NCBI RefSeq assembly: GCF_946221155.1
Contig: NZ_CAMIAN010000009.1
Span: 1-59,149, forward strand
DNA: 59,149 nt
Direction: 5' to 3'
Source: an uncultured Corynebacterium sp.
GTDB lineage: Bacteria; Actinomycetota; Actinomycetes; Mycobacteriales; Mycobacteriaceae
Positions 8,737 through 18,451 of this stretch are shown here, piece after piece (within the stretch, counting starts at the first letter, position 1; each line of letters begins with the position of its first letter). Below the pieces are notes generated by a model. The model ran no database searches. It was given only the letters and a program-made list of their open reading frames with translations, and was not told the origin of the DNA. The translations under genes and the position numbers were made by a program.

Positions 8737-9612
8737 ATGAGCGCATCAACGCAGCACGAGCCCAGTTTGATTCTGATTACGGGCATGTCTGGGGCGGGGC
8801 GTCGAGCCACTGCCGCGGCCCTGGAGGAGCTCGGGTGGTACGTCGCAGACAACCTCCCGCCTGAGCTCATAGTGCGCATGGTCGAACTCAGCTTCTCCGA
8901 GGATTCGCCGATCGAGAAGCTTGCCATCGTCACCGATGTGCGCTCCCGGGACTTCGCCGGCAACCTCACCAGCGTGCTGCATGACCTGCACACCGGCGGC
9001 CGCCGCCCGACGGTGCTGTACCTAGATGCAACCGACGAGGCGCTGATCGCCCGCTTCGACGCGGTCCGCCGTACCCACCCGCTGCAGCAGAAAGGCACGT
9101 TGCAAGACGGCATCGACAGGGAACGCGAAATGCTGACCAGCATTCGCGAACGCGCCGACATCGTGCTGGACACGACCAACCGCAGTATCCACGACTTACG
9201 CCGCGATTTGGAGAAGTTTTTCGCCGCCGCCGACCACTCGAGCGTGCGCATTAACGTGCAAAGCTTCGGCTTTAAGCATGGTCCGCCGAAGGATATCGAC
9301 ATGTTGCTGGATGCTCGCTTTTTGCCAAACCCTTATTGGGATCCGGAGCTGCGGCCATTTAGAGGTATTGACGCCCCCGTCTCCGACTTTGTGCTGTCTC
9401 AACCAGGCGCGCAAGAGTTCCTCGACCACATCGTCGGGCTCATCCATTCGATGCTGCCGGGCTATCGCAAGGAGGGAAAGTTCTTTGTCTCCGTGGCCAT
9501 CGGTTGTACAGGTGGCCACCACCGCAGCGTGGCCATCGTTGAGGAGCTGACCCGTCGCCTGGCCGACGACGGAGTGTTGGTGAACATGTCCCACCGGGAT
9601 CTGGAACGTTAG
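8737..9612 (+). CDS. rapZ: RapZ/YvcJ-family nucleotide-binding protein
   Basis: P-loop protein of the RapZ family. In E. coli the homolog is an adaptor for small-RNA decay; in actinobacteria the role is not clear. I chose the ATG at 8737, with AGGA eight bases upstream, over an ATG at 8716 inside uvrC; this gives 291 residues. The P-loop reads GMSGAGRRAT, with Arg where the canonical Walker A has Lys-Ser/Thr. ELGWYVADNLPPELI and a conserved C-terminal block with VAIGCTGGHHRSV and MSHRDL are typical. It forms the conserved actinobacterial run uvrC-rapZ-yvcK-whiA. Confidence 0.92.
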   Translation: MSASTQHEPSLILITGMSGAGRRATAAALEELGWYVADNLPPELIVRMVELSFSEDSPIEKLAIVTDVRSRDFAGNLTSVLHDLHTGGRRPTVLYLDATDEALIARFDAVRRTHPLQQKGTLQDGIDREREMLTSIRERADIVLDTTNRSIHDLRRDLEKFFAAADHSSVRINVQSFGFKHGPPKDIDMLLDARFLPNPYWDPELRPFRGIDAPVSDFVLSQPGAQEFLDHIVGLIHSMLPGYRKEGKFFVSVAIGCTGGHHRSVAIVEELTRRLADDGVLVNMSHRDLER

Positions 9613-9632
9613 GAAGGGGCCGGAGACTAACT

Positions 9633-10649
9633 ATGGGTACTATGAGTACTTCCGAGAAGCCGGGCAAGCCCATTGCAAACATCGCCTGCCTCGGCGGCGG
9701 GCATGGGCTGTTCAACACGTTGCGTTCAGCGCGCACCATCGCCGACTACGTTTCCGCCATCGTGACGGTCGCCGACGATGGCGGTTCTTCCGGTCGCATT
9801 CGCCGCGAGCTGGGGTCACTTCCACCGGGCGACCTGCGCATGGCGCTGGCAGCTCTGACCAGAGACAACGAGCGAGGGCGCATGTGGGAGGAAGTCCTAC
9901 AGCACCGGTTCGGTGGCTCCGGGGCTTTGAAGGGCCACGCGCTCGGCAACTTCCTCATCACCGGTCTGGCCCAGGTGATGGGCAGCGAGATGGACGCACT
10001 CGACGAGATCGGCCGCCTGCTGGGCATCGAGGGGCGTGTAATCCCGATGAGCAATGAGCCGCTGGATCTCGAGGCAGAGGTACTGGGGCTGGAGGAAGAT
10101 CCCCGCGAAGTCGTGGCCGTCCGTGGACAGGTGGCAGTAGCCTCCACCCTCGGCGAGGTCCGCCGCGTGAAGTTGTACCCGGAAAACCCGCCCGCATCGA
10201 AGGAGGCCGTTGAGGCGATCCTGAACGCCGATCTGGTTTCCATGGGGCCGGGGTCTTGGTTCTCGAGCGTCATCCCGCACCTGCTGGTGCCGGAGATCGT
10301 GGACGCGCTGAACCAGACAAAGGCTGTCAAGGCCTTGGTGCTGAATTTGGTTCCGGAACCGGGGGAGACCGCAGGCATGTCCCTGGAGCATCACATCCAC
10401 ATGGTGCGTCAGCATTGCCCGAGCCTGCAGATTGACGTTGTCATCGTCGACCTGTCAACGATGCCAGTGGCCAGCACTCGGCGTCATATCGATAGGGCCG
10501 CAGCAGCGCTAGGCGCCAAAGTCATCTACCGCGATGTGCGGGAAGACGACAACCGGGGGCGCTGGACCGACCGACACAACCCGACGAAGCTGGCCGCCGT
10601 GCTGCAGGAAGTATCCGGGGGAGTGCAGGACCTGCCGGAACGGGAATAG
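9633..10649 (+). CDS. yvcK: YvcK/CofD-like gluconeogenesis-factor family protein
   Basis: Member of the YvcK (GlmR) family, UDP-sugar-binding proteins linked to carbon-source-dependent growth and cell-wall precursor flux in Firmicutes and mycobacteria; structurally related to CofD. It has 338 residues. The nucleotide-binding N-terminus reads CLGGGHGLFNTL, followed by VTVADDGGSSGRIR and LPPGDLRMAL. NLVPEPGET and the later HNPTKLA are also family features. The ATG at 9633 has GGAG seven bases upstream. It is the third gene of the uvrC-rapZ-yvcK-whiA block, 20 bases after rapZ. CofD itself is unlikely, because no F420 genes are near. Confidence 0.93.
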   Translation: MGTMSTSEKPGKPIANIACLGGGHGLFNTLRSARTIADYVSAIVTVADDGGSSGRIRRELGSLPPGDLRMALAALTRDNERGRMWEEVLQHRFGGSGALKGHALGNFLITGLAQVMGSEMDALDEIGRLLGIEGRVIPMSNEPLDLEAEVLGLEEDPREVVAVRGQVAVASTLGEVRRVKLYPENPPASKEAVEAILNADLVSMGPGSWFSSVIPHLLVPEIVDALNQTKAVKALVLNLVPEPGETAGMSLEHHIHMVRQHCPSLQIDVVIVDLSTMPVASTRRHIDRAAAALGAKVIYRDVREDDNRGRWTDRHNPTKLAAVLQEVSGGVQDLPERE

Positions 10650-10659
10650 CTATCCCGGC

Positions 10660-10665
10660 TATAAT
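10660..10665 (+). promoter_or_regulatory. candidate -10 box for whiA
   Basis: A perfect TATAAT directly after the yvcK stop. No good -35 element is visible 16-18 bases upstream. If used, it would give whiA a leader of about 105 bases. Confidence 0.4.
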
Positions 10666-10776
10666 CGGATGCTTTGAGCACACATTGCACACGACCAATT
10701 GGGACAACCGAGGCGCAAGAGGCCCAAGAGACCCAAGAGCCTTGAAGAGGCCAGAGAGACTATGAAAGGGAAGCCC

Positions 10777-11763
10777 GTGGCACTGACGGCTGATGTGAAG
10801 GCAGAACTGAACCGAGTTCTGGTGACCCGCCACGACGTGATGACCGCCGAAGTCGCCAGCCTACTGCGCTACACGGCCGCCCTGCACCTGGTGGGCAAGA
10901 AAATCGTGGTGGAATCCGAGGTCGACTCAGCGGAGACCGCCCGGCGCCTGACCGATATGGTCGAGCAGCTGTTCAAGATCGAGCCGGAACACCAGATCAT
11001 CGGCGCGGGCAACCTGCGCCGCCGCCCGCGCCACGTGTTGCGTTGGACCGAAGGCGGAATGGAACTGGCCCGTCGCACCGAACTGATTGACCGCGTGGGG
11101 AGGCCGGTCCGCGGCCTGCCACGCTTCATCATCGGCGGTACCAAGGATCAGTGCGTGGCGGCGTGGCGTGGCGCCTTCTTGGCCCATGGCTACATCACCG
11201 ACCCGGGGCGGTCCTCCGCGCTGGAGGTGCAGACTCCCTCTAACGAAGCCGCGTTGGCGCTCGTGGGTGCCGCCCGTCGAATCGACGTGACGGCCAAGAC
11301 GAAGGAGGCCCGCGGAGTCAACCGCGTGGTCATCCGTGACGGCGATTCGATCGGGCGACTGCTGATGCTTATGGGCGCCCAGGAGACCCGTGAAGTGTGG
11401 GAGAAGCAGCGCCGCACCCGTGAGAACCGGGCGAAGGCCAACCGACTGGCCAACTTCGACGACGCCAACTTGCGCCGCAGCGCGCGTGCCGCCGTGGCTG
11501 CCGCAGCCCGCGTGGAGCGCGCACTGGAGATCCTGGAAAACGATGTGCCCCAGCACCTGGCCCAGGCCGGCCAGCTGCGCGTGGAGCACAAGGAGGCCTC
11601 CCTGGAGGAGCTTGGACGTTTGGCAGAGCCGCCAATGACGAAAGACGCGGTGGCCGGCCGAATTCGCCGCCTGTTGTCCATGGCGGACAAACGCGCTGAG
11701 GAGCTAGGGCTGCCGGATACGCACTCCGCGGTGACCTCGGAGCTGTTTAACGACGTGGACTAG
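10777..11763 (+). CDS. whiA: WhiA-family DNA-binding regulator
   Basis: Homolog of Streptomyces WhiA, a transcription factor with a degenerate LAGLIDADG homing-endonuclease fold and a C-terminal helix-turn-helix, needed for sporulation septation there and linked to division in other Gram-positives. I chose the GTG at 10777 because the protein then begins VALTADVKAELNRV, the standard WhiA N-terminus, with AAAGGGAAG just upstream; it is 328 residues long. RRPRHVLRWTEGG and GGTKDQCVAAWRGAFLAHGYI are in the endonuclease-like part. EELGRLAEPPMTKDAVAGRI is the C-terminal DNA-binding helix pair. A 127-base gap separates it from yvcK. Confidence 0.94.
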   Translation: MALTADVKAELNRVLVTRHDVMTAEVASLLRYTAALHLVGKKIVVESEVDSAETARRLTDMVEQLFKIEPEHQIIGAGNLRRRPRHVLRWTEGGMELARRTELIDRVGRPVRGLPRFIIGGTKDQCVAAWRGAFLAHGYITDPGRSSALEVQTPSNEAALALVGAARRIDVTAKTKEARGVNRVVIRDGDSIGRLLMLMGAQETREVWEKQRRTRENRAKANRLANFDDANLRRSARAAVAAAARVERALEILENDVPQHLAQAGQLRVEHKEASLEELGRLAEPPMTKDAVAGRIRRLLSMADKRAEELGLPDTHSAVTSELFNDVD

Positions 11764-11924
11764 TACCCCCGTCCCAAAGGGGCATTAATAATCGCTGCGA
11801 AGCGGGTGGGGCGCAGGTACTCTCGGAAGTGTCGGCGTGAGGGTCGAGGGCTTGGTTTCTTGAGCCGTGGGCCTTGGCGTCTAGATCGAAGTAAATGTAG
11901 ACGCTCTGTTTAGGAGATCACCTT

Positions 11925-12932
<1,008 letters not shown>

Positions 12933-13023
12933 GTCGCTTACCGACCGAAGGTCCTACATGAACAACCAGGGCATTTAGGACAATGACGGGTTCGGCTCCG
13001 ATCGCCGCACGTTAGCGCGTCGC

Positions 13024-13050
13024 GCCGATCGAGTCGGCCCGTCTTCTCTT
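13024..13050 (+). terminator. weak hairpin with T-rich tail between gapA and pgk
   Basis: GCCGA-TCGAG-TCGGC (13024-13038), a 5-bp stem, followed by the pyrimidine-rich run CCGTCTTCTCTT. This may be a partial terminator that lowers pgk expression relative to gapA. The stem is short and the call is tentative. Confidence 0.3.
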
Positions 13051-13115
13051 ATTAACAACAAGCCACATAAATCCCGTACGAAACCACCTCAGCAAAATTT
13101 TTTAAGGAGCTTCCC

Positions 13116-14327
13116 ATGGCCATCAAGACCGTTCAAGACCTGATCAACGAGGGCGTACAGGGCCGCCACGTCCTGGTCCGAGCTGACCTGAACGTCCCGC
13201 TGTCCGACGGCAACATTACCGACCCGGGCCGCATCGATGCCTCCGTGCCGACGTTGAAGGCTCTGCTGGACGCTGGCGCCCGCGTCGTCGTCTCCGCCCA
13301 CCTGGGCCGCCCGAAGGGCGAGTTCAAGGAGGAGTTCTCCCTGGCTCCCGTTGCCGAGGCTCTGGCCGAGCGCCTGGACCAGTGGGTACCGCTGGCCACC
13401 GACGTCACCGGTGAGGATGCCCACGAGCGCGCCAACGGTCTGGACGACGGCGATATTCTGCTGCTGGAGAACGTCCGTTTTGATGCCCGTGAAACCTCTA
13501 AGGACGAGGCCGAGCGCACCGAGTTCGCCGCCGAGCTGGCAGCTCTGACCGGCGACAACGGCGCCTTTGTCTCCGACGGGTTCGGCGTGGTTCACCGGAA
13601 GCAGGCCTCCGTCTACGACGTGGCCAAGAAGCTCCCGCACTACGCCGGCGGCCTGGTGGAAGCCGAGCTGAACGTGTTGCGCAAGGTGTCGGAGAACCCG
13701 GAGAAGCCCTACGCCGTCGTGCTGGGTGGCTCTAAGGTCTCTGACAAGCTGGGCGTCATCGAGGCCCTCGCTCCGCGCGTGGACAACCTCATCATCGGCG
13801 GCGGCATGTGCTTCACCTTCCTCGCTGCCAAGGGCTACGCGGTCGGCGGCTCCCTGCTGCAGGAAGACATGATCGACACTTGCAAGGACTTGCTGGAGCG
13901 TTTCGGTGACGTCATCGCGCTGCCCACCGACGTCGTGGTCGCAGAGCGCTTCGACAAGGACGCTGACCACCGCACCGTTGACCTGGAATCCATTCCGGCG
14001 GGCTGGATGGGCTTGGACATCGGCCCGGAGTCTGTCAAGGCTTTCGCCGAGGTCCTCTCCAAGTCTAAGACCGTGTTCTGGAACGGCCCGATGGGAGTGT
14101 TCGAGTTCCCTGCGTTGGCTGAAGGTACGCGCGGTGTTGCTCAGGCAATTATTGACGCCACCGCTGCCGGTGCATTCTCGGTCGTTGGCGGCGGCGACTC
14201 GGCCGCAGCTGTGCGCACCCTGGGGCTGGACGAGGAAGGCTTCTCCCACATCTCCACCGGCGGCGGCGCTTCCCTGGAATTCTTGGAGGGCAAGGAGCTG
14301 CCCGGCGTATCCGTGCTGGAGAGCTAG
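13116..14327 (+). CDS. pgk: phosphoglycerate kinase
   Basis: Transfers the acyl phosphate of 1,3-bisphosphoglycerate to ADP. It has 403 residues. The N-terminal substrate domain has VLVRADLNVPL (substrate-binding Arg/Asp/Asn) and SAHLGRPKG. The C-terminal nucleotide domain has VLGGSKVSDKLGV, WNGPMGVFE and the glycine-rich VGGGDSAAAV near the end. A perfect-looking AAGGAG ribosome site lies at 13103-13108, behind an AT-rich stretch. It is followed after 78 bases by tpiA. Confidence 0.97.
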   Translation: MAIKTVQDLINEGVQGRHVLVRADLNVPLSDGNITDPGRIDASVPTLKALLDAGARVVVSAHLGRPKGEFKEEFSLAPVAEALAERLDQWVPLATDVTGEDAHERANGLDDGDILLLENVRFDARETSKDEAERTEFAAELAALTGDNGAFVSDGFGVVHRKQASVYDVAKKLPHYAGGLVEAELNVLRKVSENPEKPYAVVLGGSKVSDKLGVIEALAPRVDNLIIGGGMCFTFLAAKGYAVGGSLLQEDMIDTCKDLLERFGDVIALPTDVVVAERFDKDADHRTVDLESIPAGWMGLDIGPESVKAFAEVLSKSKTVFWNGPMGVFEFPALAEGTRGVAQAIIDATAAGAFSVVGGGDSAAAVRTLGLDEEGFSHISTGGGASLEFLEGKELPGVSVLES

Positions 14328-14405
14328 CATCCCCCTTCGTTTGCAACACCTACAAACTGCACACGCAGCAACTATCTAGAAAGAACTAGAGAGGCATAGA
14401 GTTTC

Positions 14406-15191
14406 ATGACTGCACGCAAGCCCCTAATCGCCGGCAACTGGAAGATGAACCTGAACCACCTGGAGGCCATGCAGGTTGTTCAGAAGTTCGTCTTCGCTTT
14501 GCCGAAGGAATACTACGAGGCCGTTGACGTGGCCTTCATCCCGCCGTTTACCGATATCCGCTCCGTGCAGACCTTGGTCGACGGGGACAAGTTGGCCATT
14601 ACTTATGGTGGCCAGGATGTTTCTCAGCACGCCTCCGGCGCCTACACCGGCGAGGTTTCCGGCGCGATGCTGAAGAAGCTCGGATGCACCTGGGCCATCG
14701 TCGGCCACTCGGAGCGCCGCCAGTACCACGGGGAGACCGACGAGGTAGTGGCCGCCAAGGCTCGCGCCGCGCTGGATAATGAGCTGCAGCCGATCGTGTG
14801 CGTCGGCGAACAGCTGGATGTACGCGAGAAGGGCGAGCACGTCGAGTTCGTCAAGGAGCAGACCAAGGCTTCCCTGGCCGGCTTGTCCGCTGAAGATCTG
14901 GCCAAGACTGTCATCGCCTACGAGCCGGTCTGGGCCATCGGAACCGGCAAGGTCGCTTCCGCTGAGGACGCGCAGGAAGTCTGCCACGCCATCCGTGAGC
15001 TCGTGGCAGAGTTGGTGGGCGAGGAGGTCGCTGGTGGCCTCCGCATCCTTTACGGAGGTTCCGTGAAGACCGATTCCGTCGGAGAGCTGGTCAGCCAGCC
15101 GGACGTCGATGGCGGTCTGGTCGGCGGGGCGTCACTAGACGGTGAAGACTTCGCGCGCCTGGCTGCCGCAGCAGCTAAGGCAACCGCTTAA
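14406..15191 (+). CDS. tpiA: triosephosphate isomerase
   Basis: Interconverts dihydroxyacetone phosphate and glyceraldehyde 3-phosphate. It has 261 residues. The active site is complete: Asn/Lys in GNWKMNL, His in GHSERR, catalytic Glu in AYEPVWAIGTGK, and the phosphate-binding YGGSVK and GGLVGGASL near the C-terminus. The ribosome site is a modest GAGAGG. ppc begins 13 bases after its stop, so the two genes are likely co-transcribed. The gene order gapA-pgk-tpiA-ppc matches C. glutamicum. Confidence 0.97.
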   Translation: MTARKPLIAGNWKMNLNHLEAMQVVQKFVFALPKEYYEAVDVAFIPPFTDIRSVQTLVDGDKLAITYGGQDVSQHASGAYTGEVSGAMLKKLGCTWAIVGHSERRQYHGETDEVVAAKARAALDNELQPIVCVGEQLDVREKGEHVEFVKEQTKASLAGLSAEDLAKTVIAYEPVWAIGTGKVASAEDAQEVCHAIRELVAELVGEEVAGGLRILYGGSVKTDSVGELVSQPDVDGGLVGGASLDGEDFARLAAAAAKATA

Positions 15192-15204
15192 GAAGCAAAA
15201 AGAG

Positions 15205-18051
15205 ATGAGCAAAGACACGATCCGCGGCACTGCAATACCCGTCGCTCCAGAAGAGATTGCCCACCCCGAGATCACTCCGACGGTACGAGACGATACCCGC
15301 TACCTGGGGCGTATCTTGGGCGAGGTGATCCGCGAGCAGGAAGGCGACTACACCTTCAACCTGATCGAAAACACCCGCAGCGCAGCGTTCGACCTGCGTT
15401 ACGGTGAGATGCCTATCGAGGAGCTCGCCGAGCAGTTCAACACGCTGCCTACCGACAAGGCGCTGCCCGTTATCCGCGCGTTCTCACACTTTGCGTTGAT
15501 GGCCAACCTGGCGGAAGACCTATACGTCGAGCGGGTTCGGGACCTTGAGGAGGATCGGGGCAACACCGCGCCACGCTCTACGCTCGCCTACACCTGGCAG
15601 GAACTGCACAACAGTGAGGTGCCGGGGGAGAAGGTCGCCGAGACCATGGCGAACGCTCTGGTGGCGCCCGTTTTGACGGCGCACCCGACGGAAACCCGTC
15701 GGCGGACCGTGTTTGACGTGCAGACCGACATCATGAAGATGATGCGTCGGCGTGCACGCGTGCTCAAGGAGCTGAAGCTCAACCCAGACTCCGTACGATC
15801 GACCCGCCAACTGGCGGAGATCGAGTTGGTGATTCGCCGACGGATGACGTTGTTGTGGCAGACTTCGCTTATCCGCAGCGTGCGTCCGCGTATCGAAGAC
15901 GAGATCAAGGTTGGTCTGCGTTACTACGGCATTAGCCTGCTCAGTGAGATCCCTGCCATCAACCGCCGTGTGAACGAGCATATGAAGGAGCAGTACGGAG
16001 AAGCGGTGCCCCGCACCGCGGTCGTGCGCCCCGGATCCTGGATCGGCGGTGACCACGACGGTAACCCGTACGTGACGGCGGAAACAGTGCGCATCGCCAC
16101 CACCTTCGCGGCGCGTACCATCTTCGACCACTACCAGAAGACGATCTACACGCTGGAGCATGAGCTCAGCCTGTCTTCGAAGTTCATCGAGACTACTGAG
16201 GCGCTGGACCAGCTGGCTGACCGCGGGCACAACGATGTGCCCTCCCGCGTGGACGAGCCCTTCCGCCGCGCGCTTCACGGCATGCGCGGGCGCGTGGCGG
16301 CCACGGCCAAGCACACCCTGGGCGAGCCGGTAGTTTCCGGCGGTATCCACAAGGGACACGAGCCCTATGCCAACCCGGCGGAGCTGCTGGAGGACATCGA
16401 CACCGTGGACCAGGCTCTGCGCCACTCCATGGATGACCTGCTCGCCGACCACACCCTGGCGGACCTGCGGGAGGCCGTGGAGACCTTCGGATTTAACCTG
16501 TACTCGCTGGACTTGCGCCAGAACTCCGAGAGCTTCGAGAATGTGCTGACGGAGGTCTTCGCCCGCGCGGGTGTGGCGGAGAACTACGCCGAGCTGGACG
16601 AGGACGAGAAGATTGATCTGCTGCTGACCGAGCTGTCCAGCCCGCGTCCCCTTGCCGACCCGGAGGCCGAATGGTCGGAGGAGACGTCCCGCGAGCTTGG
16701 CATCTTCCGCGCCGCGGCGCAGGCTGCCAAGAAGTTCGGCGTGGAGGTGGTGCCACATTGCATTATCTCGATGGCCTCGTCCGTCTCCGACGTGATCGAG
16801 CCGATGATCCTGCTGAAGGAAGTCGGCCTGATCCAGGCGAACGGCGAGAACCCGCAGGGGTCCGTGGACATCATCCCGTTGTTCGAGACGATCGATGACC
16901 TCTCCGGCGGCGCTGACATCATGCGCCAGCTCTGGAAGTTGCCACTGTACCGCAACTACGTGGCCGCTCGCGGGGACATCCAGGAGATCATGTTGGGCTA
17001 CTCCGATTCCAACAAGGACGGAGGCTACTTCGCGGCCAACTGGGCGCTATACGACGCGGAGTTGGCGCTGGTCGAGGCCTCCCGCGAGGCCGGGATGTTC
17101 CTTCGCCTGTTCCACGGTCGCGGCGGCACCGTCGGTCGTGGTGGCGGCCCTTCCTACGACGCAATCCTGGCACAGCCGAAGGGCGCGGTGCAGGGTGCGG
17201 TGCGCATCACCGAGCAGGGTGAGATCATCTCCGCCAAGTATGGTGATCCCGCCAACGCCTCCCGCAACTTGGAGGCTCTCGTGGCCGCCACTTTGGAGGC
17301 CAGCCTGCTCCCCGTGGACGACCTCAACGACCCGGATGTGGCATTCGAAACGATGCGCCAGGTCGCCGAAGAGTCCAGGAAGGCGTACTCCGCACTGATG
17401 CACGAGGATCCGGGCTTCATCGAGTACTTCACCACCTCCACGCCGCTGGCGGAGATCGGCAGCCTGAACATCGGCTCCCGCCCTTCCTCGCGCAAGCAGA
17501 CCACCGCGGTTTCGGATTTGCGCGCCATCCCGTGGGTGCTCAGTTGGTCACAGTCGCGCGTGATGCTGCCAGGCTGGTTTGGCGTGGGCAGCGCCCTGAA
17601 GCGCTGGATCGAAGATGGTTCTTCTGTTTCTGGTGACGCCACCTCGCGCCTCAACTACCTGCGGAACCTCCACAGGCGCTGGCCCTTCTTTGACTCGGTG
17701 CTTTCTAATATGGCCCAGGTGATGTCGAAGGCGGACCTTTCCATCGCGCAGTTGTACTCCGAGCTGGTGGGCGATAGGGAAGCGGCAGAGCGGATTTTCG
17801 GCGTGATCGTCGAGGAGTACAAGCTGACCGTGGAGATGTTCCTGCATATTACCGAGCGGGAAACTTTGCTGGCGGACAACCCGGAGTTGGTCAGCTCCGT
17901 GCGCAACCGCTTCCCGTACCTGGTGCCGCTGAACCTGCTGCAGGTGGAGCTGTTGCGCCGCTTCCGCGCCGGCGACAATTCAGATAGCGTGCGCTCCGGC
18001 ATTCAGTTGACGATGAATGGTCTGGCCACCGCGCTGCGGAACTCGGGTTAG
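15205..18051 (+). CDS. ppc: phosphoenolpyruvate carboxylase
   Basis: Anaplerotic enzyme that carboxylates PEP to oxaloacetate, feeding the TCA cycle and aspartate-family amino acids. I chose the ATG at 15205, giving 948 residues, about 30 more than I recall for C. glutamicum; the excess is an N-terminal extension (MSKDTIRGTAIPVAPEE and on) before the conserved VRDDTRYLGRILGEVI. The catalytic segments are intact: LTAHPTETRRRTVFD with the active His, GSWIGGDHDGNPYV, GYSDSNKDGGY, FHGRGGTVGRGGGP and SRPSSRK. No strong ribosome site precedes the start, so translation may be coupled to tpiA. A strong hairpin follows the stop. Confidence 0.96.
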   Translation: MSKDTIRGTAIPVAPEEIAHPEITPTVRDDTRYLGRILGEVIREQEGDYTFNLIENTRSAAFDLRYGEMPIEELAEQFNTLPTDKALPVIRAFSHFALMANLAEDLYVERVRDLEEDRGNTAPRSTLAYTWQELHNSEVPGEKVAETMANALVAPVLTAHPTETRRRTVFDVQTDIMKMMRRRARVLKELKLNPDSVRSTRQLAEIELVIRRRMTLLWQTSLIRSVRPRIEDEIKVGLRYYGISLLSEIPAINRRVNEHMKEQYGEAVPRTAVVRPGSWIGGDHDGNPYVTAETVRIATTFAARTIFDHYQKTIYTLEHELSLSSKFIETTEALDQLADRGHNDVPSRVDEPFRRALHGMRGRVAATAKHTLGEPVVSGGIHKGHEPYANPAELLEDIDTVDQALRHSMDDLLADHTLADLREAVETFGFNLYSLDLRQNSESFENVLTEVFARAGVAENYAELDEDEKIDLLLTELSSPRPLADPEAEWSEETSRELGIFRAAAQAAKKFGVEVVPHCIISMASSVSDVIEPMILLKEVGLIQANGENPQGSVDIIPLFETIDDLSGGADIMRQLWKLPLYRNYVAARGDIQEIMLGYSDSNKDGGYFAANWALYDAELALVEASREAGMFLRLFHGRGGTVGRGGGPSYDAILAQPKGAVQGAVRITEQGEIISAKYGDPANASRNLEALVAATLEASLLPVDDLNDPDVAFETMRQVAEESRKAYSALMHEDPGFIEYFTTSTPLAEIGSLNIGSRPSSRKQTTAVSDLRAIPWVLSWSQSRVMLPGWFGVGSALKRWIEDGSSVSGDATSRLNYLRNLHRRWPFFDSVLSNMAQVMSKADLSIAQLYSELVGDREAAERIFGVIVEEYKLTVEMFLHITERETLLADNPELVSSVRNRFPYLVPLNLLQVELLRRFRAGDNSDSVRSGIQLTMNGLATALRNSG

Positions 18052-18089
18052 TCGGCCCGAGTAGTTTGCAAGGGGACTAGAATGCCACT

Positions 18090-18116
18090 CCCCGCGTGGC
18101 AGGTTGTCACGCGGGG
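18090..18116 (+). terminator. strong hairpin after ppc
   Basis: CCCCGCGTGGCA (18090-18101), a GGT loop, then TGTCACGCGGGG (18105-18116): a 12-bp stem with one G-U pair. The G-U pair would be a C-A mismatch in the opposite strand's RNA, so the structure fits a plus-strand transcript. No U-tract follows, so this is either a tract-less actinobacterial terminator or a 3'-stabilising hairpin. Confidence 0.65.
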
Positions 18117-18144
18117 GCCACAGCGGGTAAATTCGTGGTGTTAA

Positions 18145-18173
18145 TTGAAAGTTTTAGTTAGTCGATTTCTACA
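18145..18173 (+). promoter_or_regulatory. candidate secG promoter
   Basis: TTGAAA (18145-18150), a 17-base spacer, then TCTACA (18168-18173), placed between the ppc hairpin and secG. The -35 is good and the -10 mediocre. Confidence 0.4.
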
Positions 18174-18193
18174 GAAGAGTTGAGGGTAGGGCA

Positions 18194-18433
18194 TTGATCC
18201 TAACGCTGCAGATCATCCTGGTTATCACCAGCTTGCTGATGGGCCTTTCCGTGTTGCTGCACAAGGGTAAGGGCGGTGGCCTGTCCAGCCTGTTCGGTGG
18301 CGGTATGCAGTCCAACCTGTCCGGTTCCACCGTGGCAGAGAAGAACCTGGATCGCCTTACTGTGGGTACCGCAGTGATCTGGCTGCTGGCCCTGATCGGC
18401 CTGAACCTGGTTCTGCACTACGGCCTGGCCTAG
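18194..18433 (+). CDS. secG: protein-export membrane protein SecG
   Basis: Small subunit of the SecYEG translocon that improves preprotein transfer through the membrane. It has 79 residues in two membrane helices (about 2-21 and 56-76) joined by the conserved loop LLHKGKGGGLSSLFGGG and SNLSGSTVAEKNLDR. The start is a TTG at 18194 behind AGGGTAGGG; an ATT one base earlier is out of frame. It is convergent with pgl, with 18 bases between the stops. Location next to ppc is the usual corynebacterial arrangement. Confidence 0.95.
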   Translation: MILTLQIILVITSLLMGLSVLLHKGKGGGLSSLFGGGMQSNLSGSTVAEKNLDRLTVGTAVIWLLALIGLNLVLHYGLA

Positions 18434-18451
18434 AAGCCAGACCGCTTCAAC

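Noticed and set aside
13024..13050. Strong rho-independent terminator after gapA
   Set aside because: Only a 5-bp stem with a mixed pyrimidine tail is present; kept as a weak feature, not as a definite terminator.
14375..14390. TCTAG-N6-CTAGA repeat before tpiA
   Set aside because: Five-base arms in an AT-rich gap overlapping the ribosome-site area; too short to separate from chance.
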